Assembly: GCF_009834785.1 (NCBI RefSeq)
Contig: NZ_WUYX01000019.1
Location: forward strand, 1 to 64,000
Direction of reading: 5' to 3'
Length of the DNA stretch: 64,000 nt
Source of the DNA: Natronorubrum halalkaliphilum
Lineage (GTDB): Archaea; Halobacteriota; Halobacteria; Halobacteriales; Natrialbaceae
This document shows, one piece after another, positions 44,216 through 51,920 of this stretch (position 1 is its first letter; the number at the start of each line of letters is the position of its first letter). Both the position numbers and the translations under genes were made by a program. The notes beneath the pieces are model-generated. The model was given only the letters and a program-made list of their open reading frames with translations. It was not told the DNA's origin and ran no database searches.

Positions 44216-44234
44216 AACCCGGTGTAACCGGGTT
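44216..44234. promoter_or_regulatory. Inverted repeat in the pyrH promoter
   Basis: AACCCGGT (44216-44223) and ACCGGGTT (44227-44234) are perfect 8-bp arms with a 3-bp spacer. They lie exactly between the TATA box and the pyrH ATG, so they cover the transcription start. An operator for the pyrH-lysS operon is the simplest reading. Confidence 0.6.
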
Positions 44235-44245
44235 GCTATCTTAAG
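44235..44245 (-). promoter_or_regulatory. TATA box of pyrH-lysS operon
   Basis: Minus-strand CTTAAGATA centred 28 bp before the pyrH ATG at 44212. Confidence 0.6.
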
Positions 44246-44362
44246 GGTTGCCAACTGGCCGGCAGCGCGCGTGTCATATCCCAACACGAAGTGGTCCGCC
44301 AGCACCGGCTCTCTGCCTCCGGCGTCGATAGCTACAAAGCCCGACGTCGCCATGTTCATAGT

Positions 44363-45187
44363 ATGCACGTACTCGGTATCCTCGACCGCGGCGCGGGCGG
44401 CGACGCACTCGAGCGGGTCGTCGACCGCACCGTCGATCGACTCGCACAGGAGGGACGCGTCGGCGTCATCAGATACGACGCGACGATCGCGGACGGCATG
44501 CACGCACACGAACCGACGGCCGTCGGCGGGGACGTCATCTACGACCTTGGCGCGGACGGCGACTGGGCCGCCTCCGGGACGGGAATGACCGTCGGAGATG
44601 CCCTCGACCAGTTGGCGGTCAACTGCGACTATGCGGTCGTCGTCGGCATCGAAGCCCTTCGCCACCCGAAACTCGTCGTCGGTTCGACCGATCTCGAGGA
44701 CGACGTCATCGCGGCCGTCAAGGCGTCCGGCGATCTCGATGTCGACGCGGTCGCGACCGCGCTTGCGGACACCGAACCACACGTCACCCTCGAGGCGCTG
44801 GTCGAGCGGGTAAAGCGGTCACCGAACGCCGATCAGGCCGGCGCGATCGCGACGTTCACTGGGCGCGTGCGGGCGAAAGACGACCCGGACGACTCGCGCA
44901 CCCAATACCTCGAGTTCGAGAAGTACGAGGGTATCGCGGAGGAGCGTATGGCGGCCCTCGAGGCGGATCTCGAGGCCCGTGACGGCGTTCTCGAGGTCGA
45001 ACTCGAACACCGCACCGGCGTCGTCGAAGACGGCGAGGATATCGTCTTCGTCGTCGTGCTCGCGGGGCACCGTACGGAGGCGTTTCGGACCGTCGAAGAC
45101 GGAATCAACCGCCTGAAAGACGAGGTTCCGCTGTTCAAGAAAGAAGTGACAGTGGACGACGAGTTCTGGGTCCACGAACGATCGTAA
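44363..45187 (+). CDS. moaE: MobB-like/MoaE fusion, molybdopterin synthase large subunit
   Basis: A 274-residue protein. Residues 1-150 resemble MobB, which binds GTP for molybdenum cofactor attachment, but the P-loop GxxxxGKT is replaced by DRGAGGDALE, so nucleotide binding is doubtful. Residues 150-274 are MoaE: GAIATFTGRVRAK, LEFEKYEGIAEERM, HRTGVVEDGEDIVFVVVLAGHRTEAF, and the catalytic Lys region RLKDEVPLFKKE. MoaE inserts sulfur into precursor Z with MoaD. Start at ATG 44363. Confidence 0.88.
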   Translation: MHVLGILDRGAGGDALERVVDRTVDRLAQEGRVGVIRYDATIADGMHAHEPTAVGGDVIYDLGADGDWAASGTGMTVGDALDQLAVNCDYAVVVGIEALRHPKLVVGSTDLEDDVIAAVKASGDLDVDAVATALADTEPHVTLEALVERVKRSPNADQAGAIATFTGRVRAKDDPDDSRTQYLEFEKYEGIAEERMAALEADLEARDGVLEVELEHRTGVVEDGEDIVFVVVLAGHRTEAFRTVEDGINRLKDEVPLFKKEVTVDDEFWVHERS

Positions 45188-45407
45188 CGTATTGTATTCG
45201 GACACGTGTCGTTCAAAATTGATCAACCCTCGCGAGAAACGACTGTCTATCACACGTGAGAATCCTGGGCGCGATAATAGATTAGCAGCGGTTTTAAAAC
45301 TTCTAATGCCATCTCGGCCCCCTAGAAACGATCTCATAAAGGGGTGTAAAATGTCTCTTACCCCCCAAATCGTTGAACACAAACGAAATGCCGCTAACCA
45401 TCCACCC

Positions 45408-45414
45408 TTTATAA
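45408..45414 (+). promoter_or_regulatory. TATA box of the DUF7123 gene
   Basis: TTTATAA centred 27 bp before the ATG at 45438, followed by an AT-rich, C-rich tract. It decides the start against the long upstream frame beginning at 45192. Confidence 0.75.
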
Positions 45415-45437
45415 CATATTCCCCCCACAAGCGGTTG

Positions 45438-45683
45438 ATGTCGATGAGCACGACAGCCCAACCCTCCACGGAAAGCAAAGAACACCGCCTGAAACGCTAC
45501 CTGCGTGAACGTGCAGAAGACGGCGAGCTGTACTTCAAAGGCAAGTTCATCGCAGACGACGTCGGAATGTCCCCCAAAGAAATCGGCGCGCTGATGGTCA
45601 AGCTCTCGGAGTCGGCGACCGACCTCGAGATCGAAAAGTGGTCGTACACGAGTGCGACGACCTGGCGCGTCGAGCCCGCCTGA
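45438..45683 (+). CDS. DUF7123 family protein
   Basis: An 81-residue haloarchaeal protein of the DUF7123 family. ESKEHRLKRYLRERAEDGELYFKGKFIADDVG and SPKEIGALMVKLSE give a winged-helix-like fold similar to small DNA-binding regulators. The ATG at 45438 is 27 bp after a strong TATA box; an ATG two codons later is possible. Function unknown. Confidence 0.85.
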   Translation: MSMSTTAQPSTESKEHRLKRYLRERAEDGELYFKGKFIADDVGMSPKEIGALMVKLSESATDLEIEKWSYTSATTWRVEPA

Positions 45684-45926
45684 TCGCGGTCGTGTGCGCT
45701 GTGCCGCTCCTGAAACCCCACACGACGACGGATCTCCCACGATCCGCCTCTCTCCACCCACACCCCGCATGTCGGCGCGTTCCTGACGCCATCCGGCACG
45801 AGCCCTGACGAGTCCCCGCTCGTCCCTTGTCGCTTTTTCAGCGGTCAGTAACCTCGGTAGCCGCTGTTGTGGCAGGTACCGATCGTCGTTCGGACGCTCA
45901 CAGCCGGAGCAGCCAACGGCAGGCGA

Positions 45927-45933
45927 TTTATAC
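45927..45933 (+). promoter_or_regulatory. TATA box of the 45957 protease gene
   Basis: TTTATAC centred 27 bp before the ATG at 45957. Confidence 0.7.
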
Positions 45934-45956
45934 GAAGCGGTACTGAATCACCGGTG

Positions 45957-47120
45957 ATGGACGACGTCGATTCGGCCGGGTTCGGAACGGGACGAGCCGA
46001 CGGTCGGTCTTTCGATGACGGACCGCCGCTCGAGCGAGTCGAGTCGGTGTTTACGATCTACGAGATCCGAACCGAGGGCGACCAGCTGCTGTACTACGGC
46101 GATCCGCGGGTACATCCCGAGCAGGCACTGCGCGAACTGTGGCCCGTCTTCAGACGGGCGGGGTACGAACTGCAGCTGACCACGCGCTACGGCGAGTACG
46201 TTCTCGTCGCCGAACCGGTCAGCGTCGGCATCGACGGCATCCCCTGGACGAATATCGTGTTGCTGCTGTCGACGGCGATCTCCACGTTGTTCGTCGGTGC
46301 GTTGTGGTGGTATCCGGGGCTCGACCCGGTCGCGAATCCGGTCGATATCGTCCACGCGTGGCCCTTCTCGCTCGCGATTCTCTCGGTACTCGGGGTCCAC
46401 GAACTGGGACACTACGCGATGAGCCGCTATCACGAGGTCGACGCCTCGCTGCCGTACTTCATCCCTATCCCGACGATTATCGGAACGATGGGTGCGGTGA
46501 TCAAACTGAAGGGACAGATGCCCGACCGCAAAGCCCTGTTCGATATCGGTGTCGCCGGCCCGCTGGCGGGACTGGTCGCGACGGTCGTCGTCGCCGTTGT
46601 CGGACTCCACATGCCGCCCGTGACCGTTCCGGAATCCCTCGTTCAGGAGGCCGAGAGCGGCGGGCTTCGCCTCGGAATCCCGCCGATGCTCGAGTTGCTC
46701 GCGACGGCAGTCGATCAGCCGATGTACACCGACGATCCGACGCGGAACATCAATCCGGTCGTCATCGGAGCCTGGGTCGGCATGTTCGTCACGTTTCTCA
46801 ACCTGATCCCGGTCGGACAGCTCGACGGCGGCCACATCCTCCGGGCGATGACCGGCGAGTTCCACGAGACCATCAGCGCGCTCGTGCCGGCCGCCCTGTT
46901 CGCTCTCGCCGCGTACCTCTACTACGTCGGCGGCTACGGCGCGCAGACGGTGTTCATCTGGGTCTTCTGGGGCATCCTGGCTATCGTGCTGGCGTCGGCG
47001 GGTGCGGCAAGACCGGTAACCGACGAGCGGCTGGGAACGGGTCGACTCATCGTCGGCATCGTCACGTTCGGCCTCGGCTTGCTCTGCTTCATGCCGGTAC
47101 CGATCGAAATTCTACAGTGA
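45957..47120 (+). CDS. Site-2-type membrane metalloprotease (no PDZ)
   Basis: A 387-residue M50 family membrane protease. The zinc motif VHELGHYAMS lies in a helix at about residue 150 and the second motif GQLDGGHILR follows near 285. Six or more helices are visible, and an acidic cytosolic N-terminal domain (residues 1-100) precedes them. Unlike the protease at 39886, no PDZ domain interrupts it. The start is fixed by the TATA box 27 bp upstream. Substrate unknown. Confidence 0.92.
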   Translation: MDDVDSAGFGTGRADGRSFDDGPPLERVESVFTIYEIRTEGDQLLYYGDPRVHPEQALRELWPVFRRAGYELQLTTRYGEYVLVAEPVSVGIDGIPWTNIVLLLSTAISTLFVGALWWYPGLDPVANPVDIVHAWPFSLAILSVLGVHELGHYAMSRYHEVDASLPYFIPIPTIIGTMGAVIKLKGQMPDRKALFDIGVAGPLAGLVATVVVAVVGLHMPPVTVPESLVQEAESGGLRLGIPPMLELLATAVDQPMYTDDPTRNINPVVIGAWVGMFVTFLNLIPVGQLDGGHILRAMTGEFHETISALVPAALFALAAYLYYVGGYGAQTVFIWVFWGILAIVLASAGAARPVTDERLGTGRLIVGIVTFGLGLLCFMPVPIEILQ

Positions 47121-47167
47121 GAACGGACAACCGCCGTGGAACGGCGTGATCGCCGTCTCGCTCCTAC

Positions 47168-48151
47168 TCAGTTACCATGCGTGTATCCGCGATCCGCAAG
47201 CGTCTCGCCGTCGAGGGTGATCCCGTCCTCGGCTGGCGTCACTGAACCGACGACCGAGAGATCGACGTCGATCTCCGTCCGAACCGTCTCGAGCGCCGCT
47301 TCCGGGAGCGTCACGACGAGCTCAAACTCCTCGCCGAAGGTGGTCGCGAGGTCGAGTAACTCCTCGCCGTCGGCCACGTCGCACAGCGCGTCGGCGATCG
47401 GAAGCCGTTCCGACTCGACCGAGAACCCGCAGTCGCTGGCTTCGGCGAGCTGGTGGAGCGACCGGGCGAGACCGTCGCTCGAGTCCATCATCGCCGTCGC
47501 GTGCGGCGCGAGCGTCCGGCCGGCCGCGACCCGCGGTTCGAACCGGAAGAGTTCGTTCGCGCGCTCGAGGGCGGTCCTGGTGTCGCCGGACGATTCGCTA
47601 TCGCCGGCTGGTCGCCTGCGACCGCTGTCGCCGGACGATTCGCCGCGAGAGTCGGCGTCGCCGTCTCGGCCGTCATCGCCGCGCTCGAACAGTTCGATCG
47701 CGGCCGCGCTCCGACCGACCGTGCCGGTAACACAGACGAGATTGCCGGGCTGGGCACCGCTACGAGGGACGGGATCGTCCGTTCGGCCGACCGCCGTCGT
47801 CGTCACGGTGAACTCCTCGTGACCGTCGAGATCGCCCCCGACGTACTCGGCGTCGACGCGCTCGCAAACGTCGCTCGCTCCGCGCACGAACGCGAGAAGC
47901 TCCTCGCGATCGAATTCGGGGGCCGCGTACGCCGCGACGGTCGCGGTTGCGTCGGCGCCCATCGCGGCGACGTCGGAGAGCGAGGCGGCGACCGCTCGCC
48001 AACCTGCGGTGTAGCGGGTCGTTCCCGGCGGGAAATCCGTCCGCTCGTGGAGCATATCCGTCGTAATCACGAGGTCGTCGACGACGGCAGCATCGTCACC
48101 GACAGCCTCGAGTTCGCGCTCGAGGAGCGCCAGGGCGGCGCGTTCGTCCAT
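47168..48151 (-). CDS. thiL: Thiamine-monophosphate kinase
   Basis: A 327-residue AIR-synthase/PurM-fold kinase that makes thiamine diphosphate. The N-terminal DDAAVVDDLVITTDMLHE motif (metal and ATP) and VAASLSDVAAMGADAT are characteristic, followed by a Ser/Asp-rich low-complexity insert (about 182-205) and the active-site stretch HATAMMDSSDGLARSL. The insert is unusual for the family but common in haloarchaeal proteins. Start at ATG 48151. Confidence 0.94.
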   Translation of the reverse strand: MDERAALALLERELEAVGDDAAVVDDLVITTDMLHERTDFPPGTTRYTAGWRAVAASLSDVAAMGADATATVAAYAAPEFDREELLAFVRGASDVCERVDAEYVGGDLDGHEEFTVTTTAVGRTDDPVPRSGAQPGNLVCVTGTVGRSAAAIELFERGDDGRDGDADSRGESSGDSGRRRPAGDSESSGDTRTALERANELFRFEPRVAAGRTLAPHATAMMDSSDGLARSLHQLAEASDCGFSVESERLPIADALCDVADGEELLDLATTFGEEFELVVTLPEAALETVRTEIDVDLSVVGSVTPAEDGITLDGETLADRGYTHGN

Positions 48152-48277
48152 ACCGGCCGTTTCGCGTCCAGTACGAAAAGCGGTCCGGACCGTCCGTGAC
48201 CGTCACGTTCCGCGAGCCGCGAAACCCGCGTTCCGTGTGTGCAGACGGCACACACCTACTGGACGGGACAACGATGG

Positions 48278-48286
48278 CCTTAAATG
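48278..48286 (+). promoter_or_regulatory. TATA box of rps19e
   Basis: CCTTAAATG centred 27 bp before ATG 48310, which supports that start over the upstream frame. Confidence 0.6.
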
Positions 48287-48309
48287 CCGCGGACGGAAAC
48301 CACACGCCA

Positions 48310-48765
48310 ATGGCTACGATGTACGACGTTCCGGCGGACGACCTCATCGAGGCGCTCGCCGACGATCTCGAGGAGCGACTCGACGAGCCCGACTGGGGCA
48401 AGTTCGTAAAGACCGGTGTCGACCGAGAGCTTCCGCCCGAACAGGAAGACTTCTGGGCGACCCGCGCCGCAAGTCTCCTGCGCAAGGTCGCCGACCGCGG
48501 CCCGATCGGCGTCGAACGACTCTCGACAGAGTACGGCGGCGCGAAGGACGGTTCGAACCGCTACCAGGTCGCTCCCGACAAGCGAACCGACGGCTCGAAG
48601 AACCTGATCCGTACCATCCTCCAGCAGCTCGAAGAGGAGGACCTCGTCGAAACCGCGGAGGGTGAAGGTCGCCGCATCACGCCTGCCGGCCGAAGCCTGC
48701 TCGACGACACTGCCGGTGCCGTCCTTGAGGAGCTCGACCGCCCGGAACTCGAACGCTACGCGTAG
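48310..48765 (+). CDS. rps19e: Ribosomal protein S19e
   Basis: A 151-residue archaeal/eukaryotic small-subunit protein. The winged-helix core with DWGKFVKTGVDRELPPEQEDFWATRAASLLRKV is diagnostic, with the wing region RYQVAPDKR and GSKNLIRTILQQLE. Needed for small-subunit maturation. The start at ATG 48310 agrees with a TATA box 27 bp upstream. The PDCD5-type gene follows about 105 bp later on the same strand. Confidence 0.97.
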   Translation: MATMYDVPADDLIEALADDLEERLDEPDWGKFVKTGVDRELPPEQEDFWATRAASLLRKVADRGPIGVERLSTEYGGAKDGSNRYQVAPDKRTDGSKNLIRTILQQLEEEDLVETAEGEGRRITPAGRSLLDDTAGAVLEELDRPELERYA

Positions 48766-48870
48766 ACGATCGAAACCAGTTTCCTGCCGAAACGACACTC
48801 GAGCGCCGCCAGTAGCATCGCCTGTCGTCCGTAATCATTTTCCGCCATGCGAACCAATACGTCGATAGCT

Positions 48871-49218
48871 ATGAGTGGCTCACCTGACGAGGAAAAACTT
48901 GAGGAGCTCCGACAGAAGAAAATGGAGCAGTTACAGGAACAGGCCGGCCAACAGGGCGACGGCTCGCAGGAGGCGGCCCAGCAACAGGCCGAAGCCCAGA
49001 AGAAGGCCGTGTTGCGCCAACACCTGACCGACGATGCCCGCAAACGGCTCAACACCGTCAAGATGAGCAAACCCCAGTTCGGTGAGCAAGTCGAACGGCA
49101 GGTCGTCACGCTGGCCCGCAGCGGGCGCATCCAGGGCAAAATCGACGACGAAAAGATGAAACAACTCCTTCAGGAGCTGAAACCCGACTCACAGAGCTTC
49201 GACATCAAGCGTCGCTGA
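48871..49218 (+). CDS. DNA-binding protein, PDCD5 family
   Basis: A 115-residue helical protein of the archaeal PDCD5/TFAR19 family. The helical N-terminus [18 protein letters not shown] and the conserved [30 protein letters not shown] with the terminal LLQELKP are typical. Gene order S19e-PDCD5 is conserved in archaea. The stop overlaps the next ATG by one base, so the PP-loop gene is translationally coupled. Confidence 0.92.
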   Translation: MSGSPDEEKLEELRQKKMEQLQEQAGQQGDGSQEAAQQQAEAQKKAVLRQHLTDDARKRLNTVKMSKPQFGEQVERQVVTLARSGRIQGKIDDEKMKQLLQELKPDSQSFDIKRR

Positions 49219-49808
49219 TGGAGCTCGGAGTGCTCTACAGCGGCGGCAAGGACTCGACGCTCGCAGCCCTTCTCCTCGAGGAGTTCTACGACGTCACGCT
49301 CGTCACGGCCCAGTTCGGCATCAGTGACGACTGGAAACACGCCCGCGAGACCGCTACCGCCGCCGGCTTCGCGTTCGAGCGCCTCGAGCTGGATTCGGCC
49401 GTCGCCCGGGAGGCCGTCGACCAGATCCGTGACGACGGCTTTCCGCGCAACGGGATACAACAGATACACCAGCACGCCCTCGAGCGACTGGCGGAACAGG
49501 AGTTCGACGCGATCGCCGACGGTACGCGGCGTGACGACCGCGTCCCGACTATTTCGCGGGCGCAGGCCCAGAGCCTCGAGGATCGCCACGATGTCGATTA
49601 CATCGCACCCCTGTCGGGCTTTGGCCGTACCGCCGTCGACCGGCTCGTCGAAGCGCGCCTCGAGGTGACCGTCGGACCGAGCGAGGAGATCGACCGAGCC
49701 GATTACGAGGCGGAACTCCGAGCCATCATTGCCGACGAAGACGGCCCCGAAGCCGTTTCGAAGCTGTTTCCGGATCACGAGCAGACGTACGTGACCGGCG
49801 TTCGGTAG
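49218..49808 (+). CDS. PP-loop ATPase, DUF7411 type
   Basis: A 196-residue N-type ATP pyrophosphatase. The PP-loop YSGGKDSTLA is at residue 7. The second region has DAIADGTRRDDRVPTISRAQAQSLEDR, typical of the haloarchaeal DUF7411 group related to diphthine ammonia ligase and tRNA-thiolation enzymes. An AMP-activated intermediate is expected; the substrate (protein or tRNA) is not established. The ATG at 49218 overlaps the upstream stop. Confidence 0.85.
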   Translation: MELGVLYSGGKDSTLAALLLEEFYDVTLVTAQFGISDDWKHARETATAAGFAFERLELDSAVAREAVDQIRDDGFPRNGIQQIHQHALERLAEQEFDAIADGTRRDDRVPTISRAQAQSLEDRHDVDYIAPLSGFGRTAVDRLVEARLEVTVGPSEEIDRADYEAELRAIIADEDGPEAVSKLFPDHEQTYVTGVR

Positions 49809-49865
49809 GGCGACCTGATCCGATTTTCGATCGTACCTCCTCGACAGTTTCTCTCGTGTCGGCTT

Positions 49866-50423
49866 TCAGCGCGCCGTCGTCTCGAGCGCCGCCACGCGAT
49901 AGCCGTCAACGGCGAGCGTAACGGTGACCGAATCACCCGCGTCGATCCCGGGATCGTTCGTTTCGGCAACGGTGAAACCGACCTGCTCTCCGACTCGCCA
50001 CTCGGGGTCCGCCTCCGCGTTGAACGCGCCCCTCGGCGCTCCGTCGAATCCGGTCGCGCCGACGAACGGTACGGGCGGTTGTGCCGCCAACGGGTCGTCG
50101 TTTACCGCGACCGTCACGGACAGTTCCTCGACGTCGATCCGATCACCGGCGACGTGTTCGATGGTGATCTCTGAGGTCCCGCTATCGGCCGTCAGGTCGA
50201 ACGCTGCAGTCGGGCCGCCGGACTCGAGTGTCAGCGTACTCGCACCGACGGCGACGATCGTCACGAGCAACACCGTGAGGACGATCAGTACGAGAACGCC
50301 GACGACCGGACTGATCGCTCGTCCGTCAGCGTCGACACGGCCGACAGTACCGTGAGCACAACTGGCGGTTTTGCTAGTCGGACAGCGACATCGAGGGCGC
50401 GGTGTACTCGAGCGACTGGACAC
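49866..50423 (-). CDS. Type IV pilin-like protein (haloarchaeal)
   Basis: A 185-residue secreted pilin. GRAISPVVGVLVLIVLTVLLVTIVAVG is the prepilin class III signal: cleavage after Ala by PibD-like peptidase, then a hydrophobic assembly helix. The mature body is a beta-rich domain with Gly/Asp loops. No ATG or GTG lies just before the cleavage site in frame; the only in-frame candidate, GTG 50423, gives an unusually long, Ser/Arg/Cys-rich leader of about 38 residues. A TTG or a sequence error could hide the real start. Confidence 0.75.
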   Translation of the reverse strand: MSSRSSTPRPRCRCPTSKTASCAHGTVGRVDADGRAISPVVGVLVLIVLTVLLVTIVAVGASTLTLESGGPTAAFDLTADSGTSEITIEHVAGDRIDVEELSVTVAVNDDPLAAQPPVPFVGATGFDGAPRGAFNAEADPEWRVGEQVGFTVAETNDPGIDAGDSVTVTLAVDGYRVAALETTAR

Positions 50424-50500
50424 ACGCTACTCTGGGCCGCTCGTTCCGTGATAAAGGGTCGGACGGGTAGTCGGTATCGTCTATCGGTCGTCGGGCGACG

Positions 50501-51760
50501 TTAGTTACCCGTAATTGTCGCATTGACGGTTCCAGTGCTTGTCTCGGCTCGCAGTTCGTACTCGTCGTTCGGTGGAACGATCCACAGCGTCCCGTCGTCA
50601 GTGTGGCCGACGTCGACTCCGTCGATGGTGATCGTCGCGCCCACGGGTTCGTCCGTTGCCGTATCGTTTACCGTCACTGCCGCTGGTCCGTTTGCCGGCG
50701 TCTGTACGAGTTCGAGCTCGAGTTCGTCCTCGTCGTCGGTCCAGGTTTCGACGCTCTCTTCGGGGAGTGATTCCAGCGAGAGCTCCTGCTCCTCGCGGTA
50801 GACCTCGCCGGTTCCGCCGTCGAGGTGAATCTCGAGGTGGTTCTGATCTACCTCCATCGTCATCCGATAGAGGTTTTCGTTGCCGCTGTCGCGAAAGCCT
50901 GACCAGCCCTGGTCGATGCCTGCCCACGGATAGTGCTCCGCTGCGTGGTCCATCGTTTCGGAATGCGAACTGTCTTCGAACTGGTTCGGTGCCGTGCTCA
51001 CCCGACGGTTATCGAATCGAACCGTCTCTCGCTCGTACATATCGCCGTCAATCATCGAGAGACTGTAGCCGTTCTCCGAGGTCTGAATCAGGAGCTCGGT
51101 CTGCTCGCTCGCTCCGCCGGATTGGCTCGCTTGTTCGAGCGTCGATCGAATCGACGTCTGGTGGTATTCGAGGATCGTTCTATCGGCTCGAGTCTGTTGA
51201 CCGACGAGCGAGTAGCCGTCGATCTGATCCGCTCGATCATCGGTTAACACCAGCGCATCGTACAGCTTGGCCGCCTCGTTCTGGTTTCGCAACAGCGTCT
51301 GTATGAGTTCGGTGTCGGTGAGTTCGCCAGCGGCGTGGTCGCGAACCGCCTCACGCTCGCGCTCTTCTAACTGCTCGGTTCGATCTTTGATCTGGTTGTA
51401 TGCCGCTCGGACCATCTCTTCTCGTTCGTCGGCCGAAGCGGTGGCGAACTCGCTGTCGATGAGCGTATACTGCTCGTGATCGACTCGCAGTTCGTCGTCT
51501 ACGCTCGCGAGTGCGAGGCCGATGTCGGTGCCGTACTCGGTGTGTCCGGCTCGATCGGGTTCGAGCGGGAGACGATTTGTCGTTCCATCGGCCTCGGCTG
51601 GCGGTTGTTGAGCAGCGAGCTGGTGGAGGGGAAGGGAGGAGGTGGGGTCGTCGGCTCCCACGTCGTGGGACGTTGGCTCCGGTCCCGCCGCAATAACCGG
51701 CATCGCAAGAAGCGAGGAGACGAGGACCGCAGCGAGGAGGACGGGCGTCGTACGATTCAT
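50501..51760 (-). CDS. Secreted protein, DUF7096/DUF7094-like
   Basis: A 419-residue secreted protein with signal peptide (residues 1-24, MNRTTPVLLAAVLVSSLLAMPVIAA) and no transmembrane helix after it. The middle contains an extended helical stretch (YNQIKDRTEQLEEREREAVRDHA), and a C-terminal carboxypeptidase-regulatory-like beta domain (GATITIDGVDVGHTDDGTLWIVPPN). It is a family kept next to membrane HTH genes in haloarchaea; here the divergent neighbour at 51921 is one. The start agrees with a CTTTTGTATC box upstream. Confidence 0.8.
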   Translation of the reverse strand: MNRTTPVLLAAVLVSSLLAMPVIAAGPEPTSHDVGADDPTSSLPLHQLAAQQPPAEADGTTNRLPLEPDRAGHTEYGTDIGLALASVDDELRVDHEQYTLIDSEFATASADEREEMVRAAYNQIKDRTEQLEEREREAVRDHAAGELTDTELIQTLLRNQNEAAKLYDALVLTDDRADQIDGYSLVGQQTRADRTILEYHQTSIRSTLEQASQSGGASEQTELLIQTSENGYSLSMIDGDMYERETVRFDNRRVSTAPNQFEDSSHSETMDHAAEHYPWAGIDQGWSGFRDSGNENLYRMTMEVDQNHLEIHLDGGTGEVYREEQELSLESLPEESVETWTDDEDELELELVQTPANGPAAVTVNDTATDEPVGATITIDGVDVGHTDDGTLWIVPPNDEYELRAETSTGTVNATITGN

Positions 51761-51890
51761 CGACCGACCGTATGGGCTCCTGATACAAAAGCTGGTCGCA
51801 CCACTCGTGTAGATCTAAATCATCGCAAACAGGCGTGATAGACAAGTCTACAGTCGATGGTAACCGTTTATTTTCCGATGGAAAGGGTTT

Positions 51891-51904
51891 TTTCCCCGGG
51901 GAAA
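51891..51904. promoter_or_regulatory. Palindrome between the divergent secreted protein and membrane HTH genes
   Basis: TTTCCCCGGGGAAA is a perfect 14-bp palindrome. It lies about 20 bp downstream of TTTATTTT (51867-51874), the likely TATA box of the membrane HTH gene, so it would cover that gene's transcription start. Confidence 0.6.
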
Positions 51905-51920
51905 CCACCGATTGGTACGC

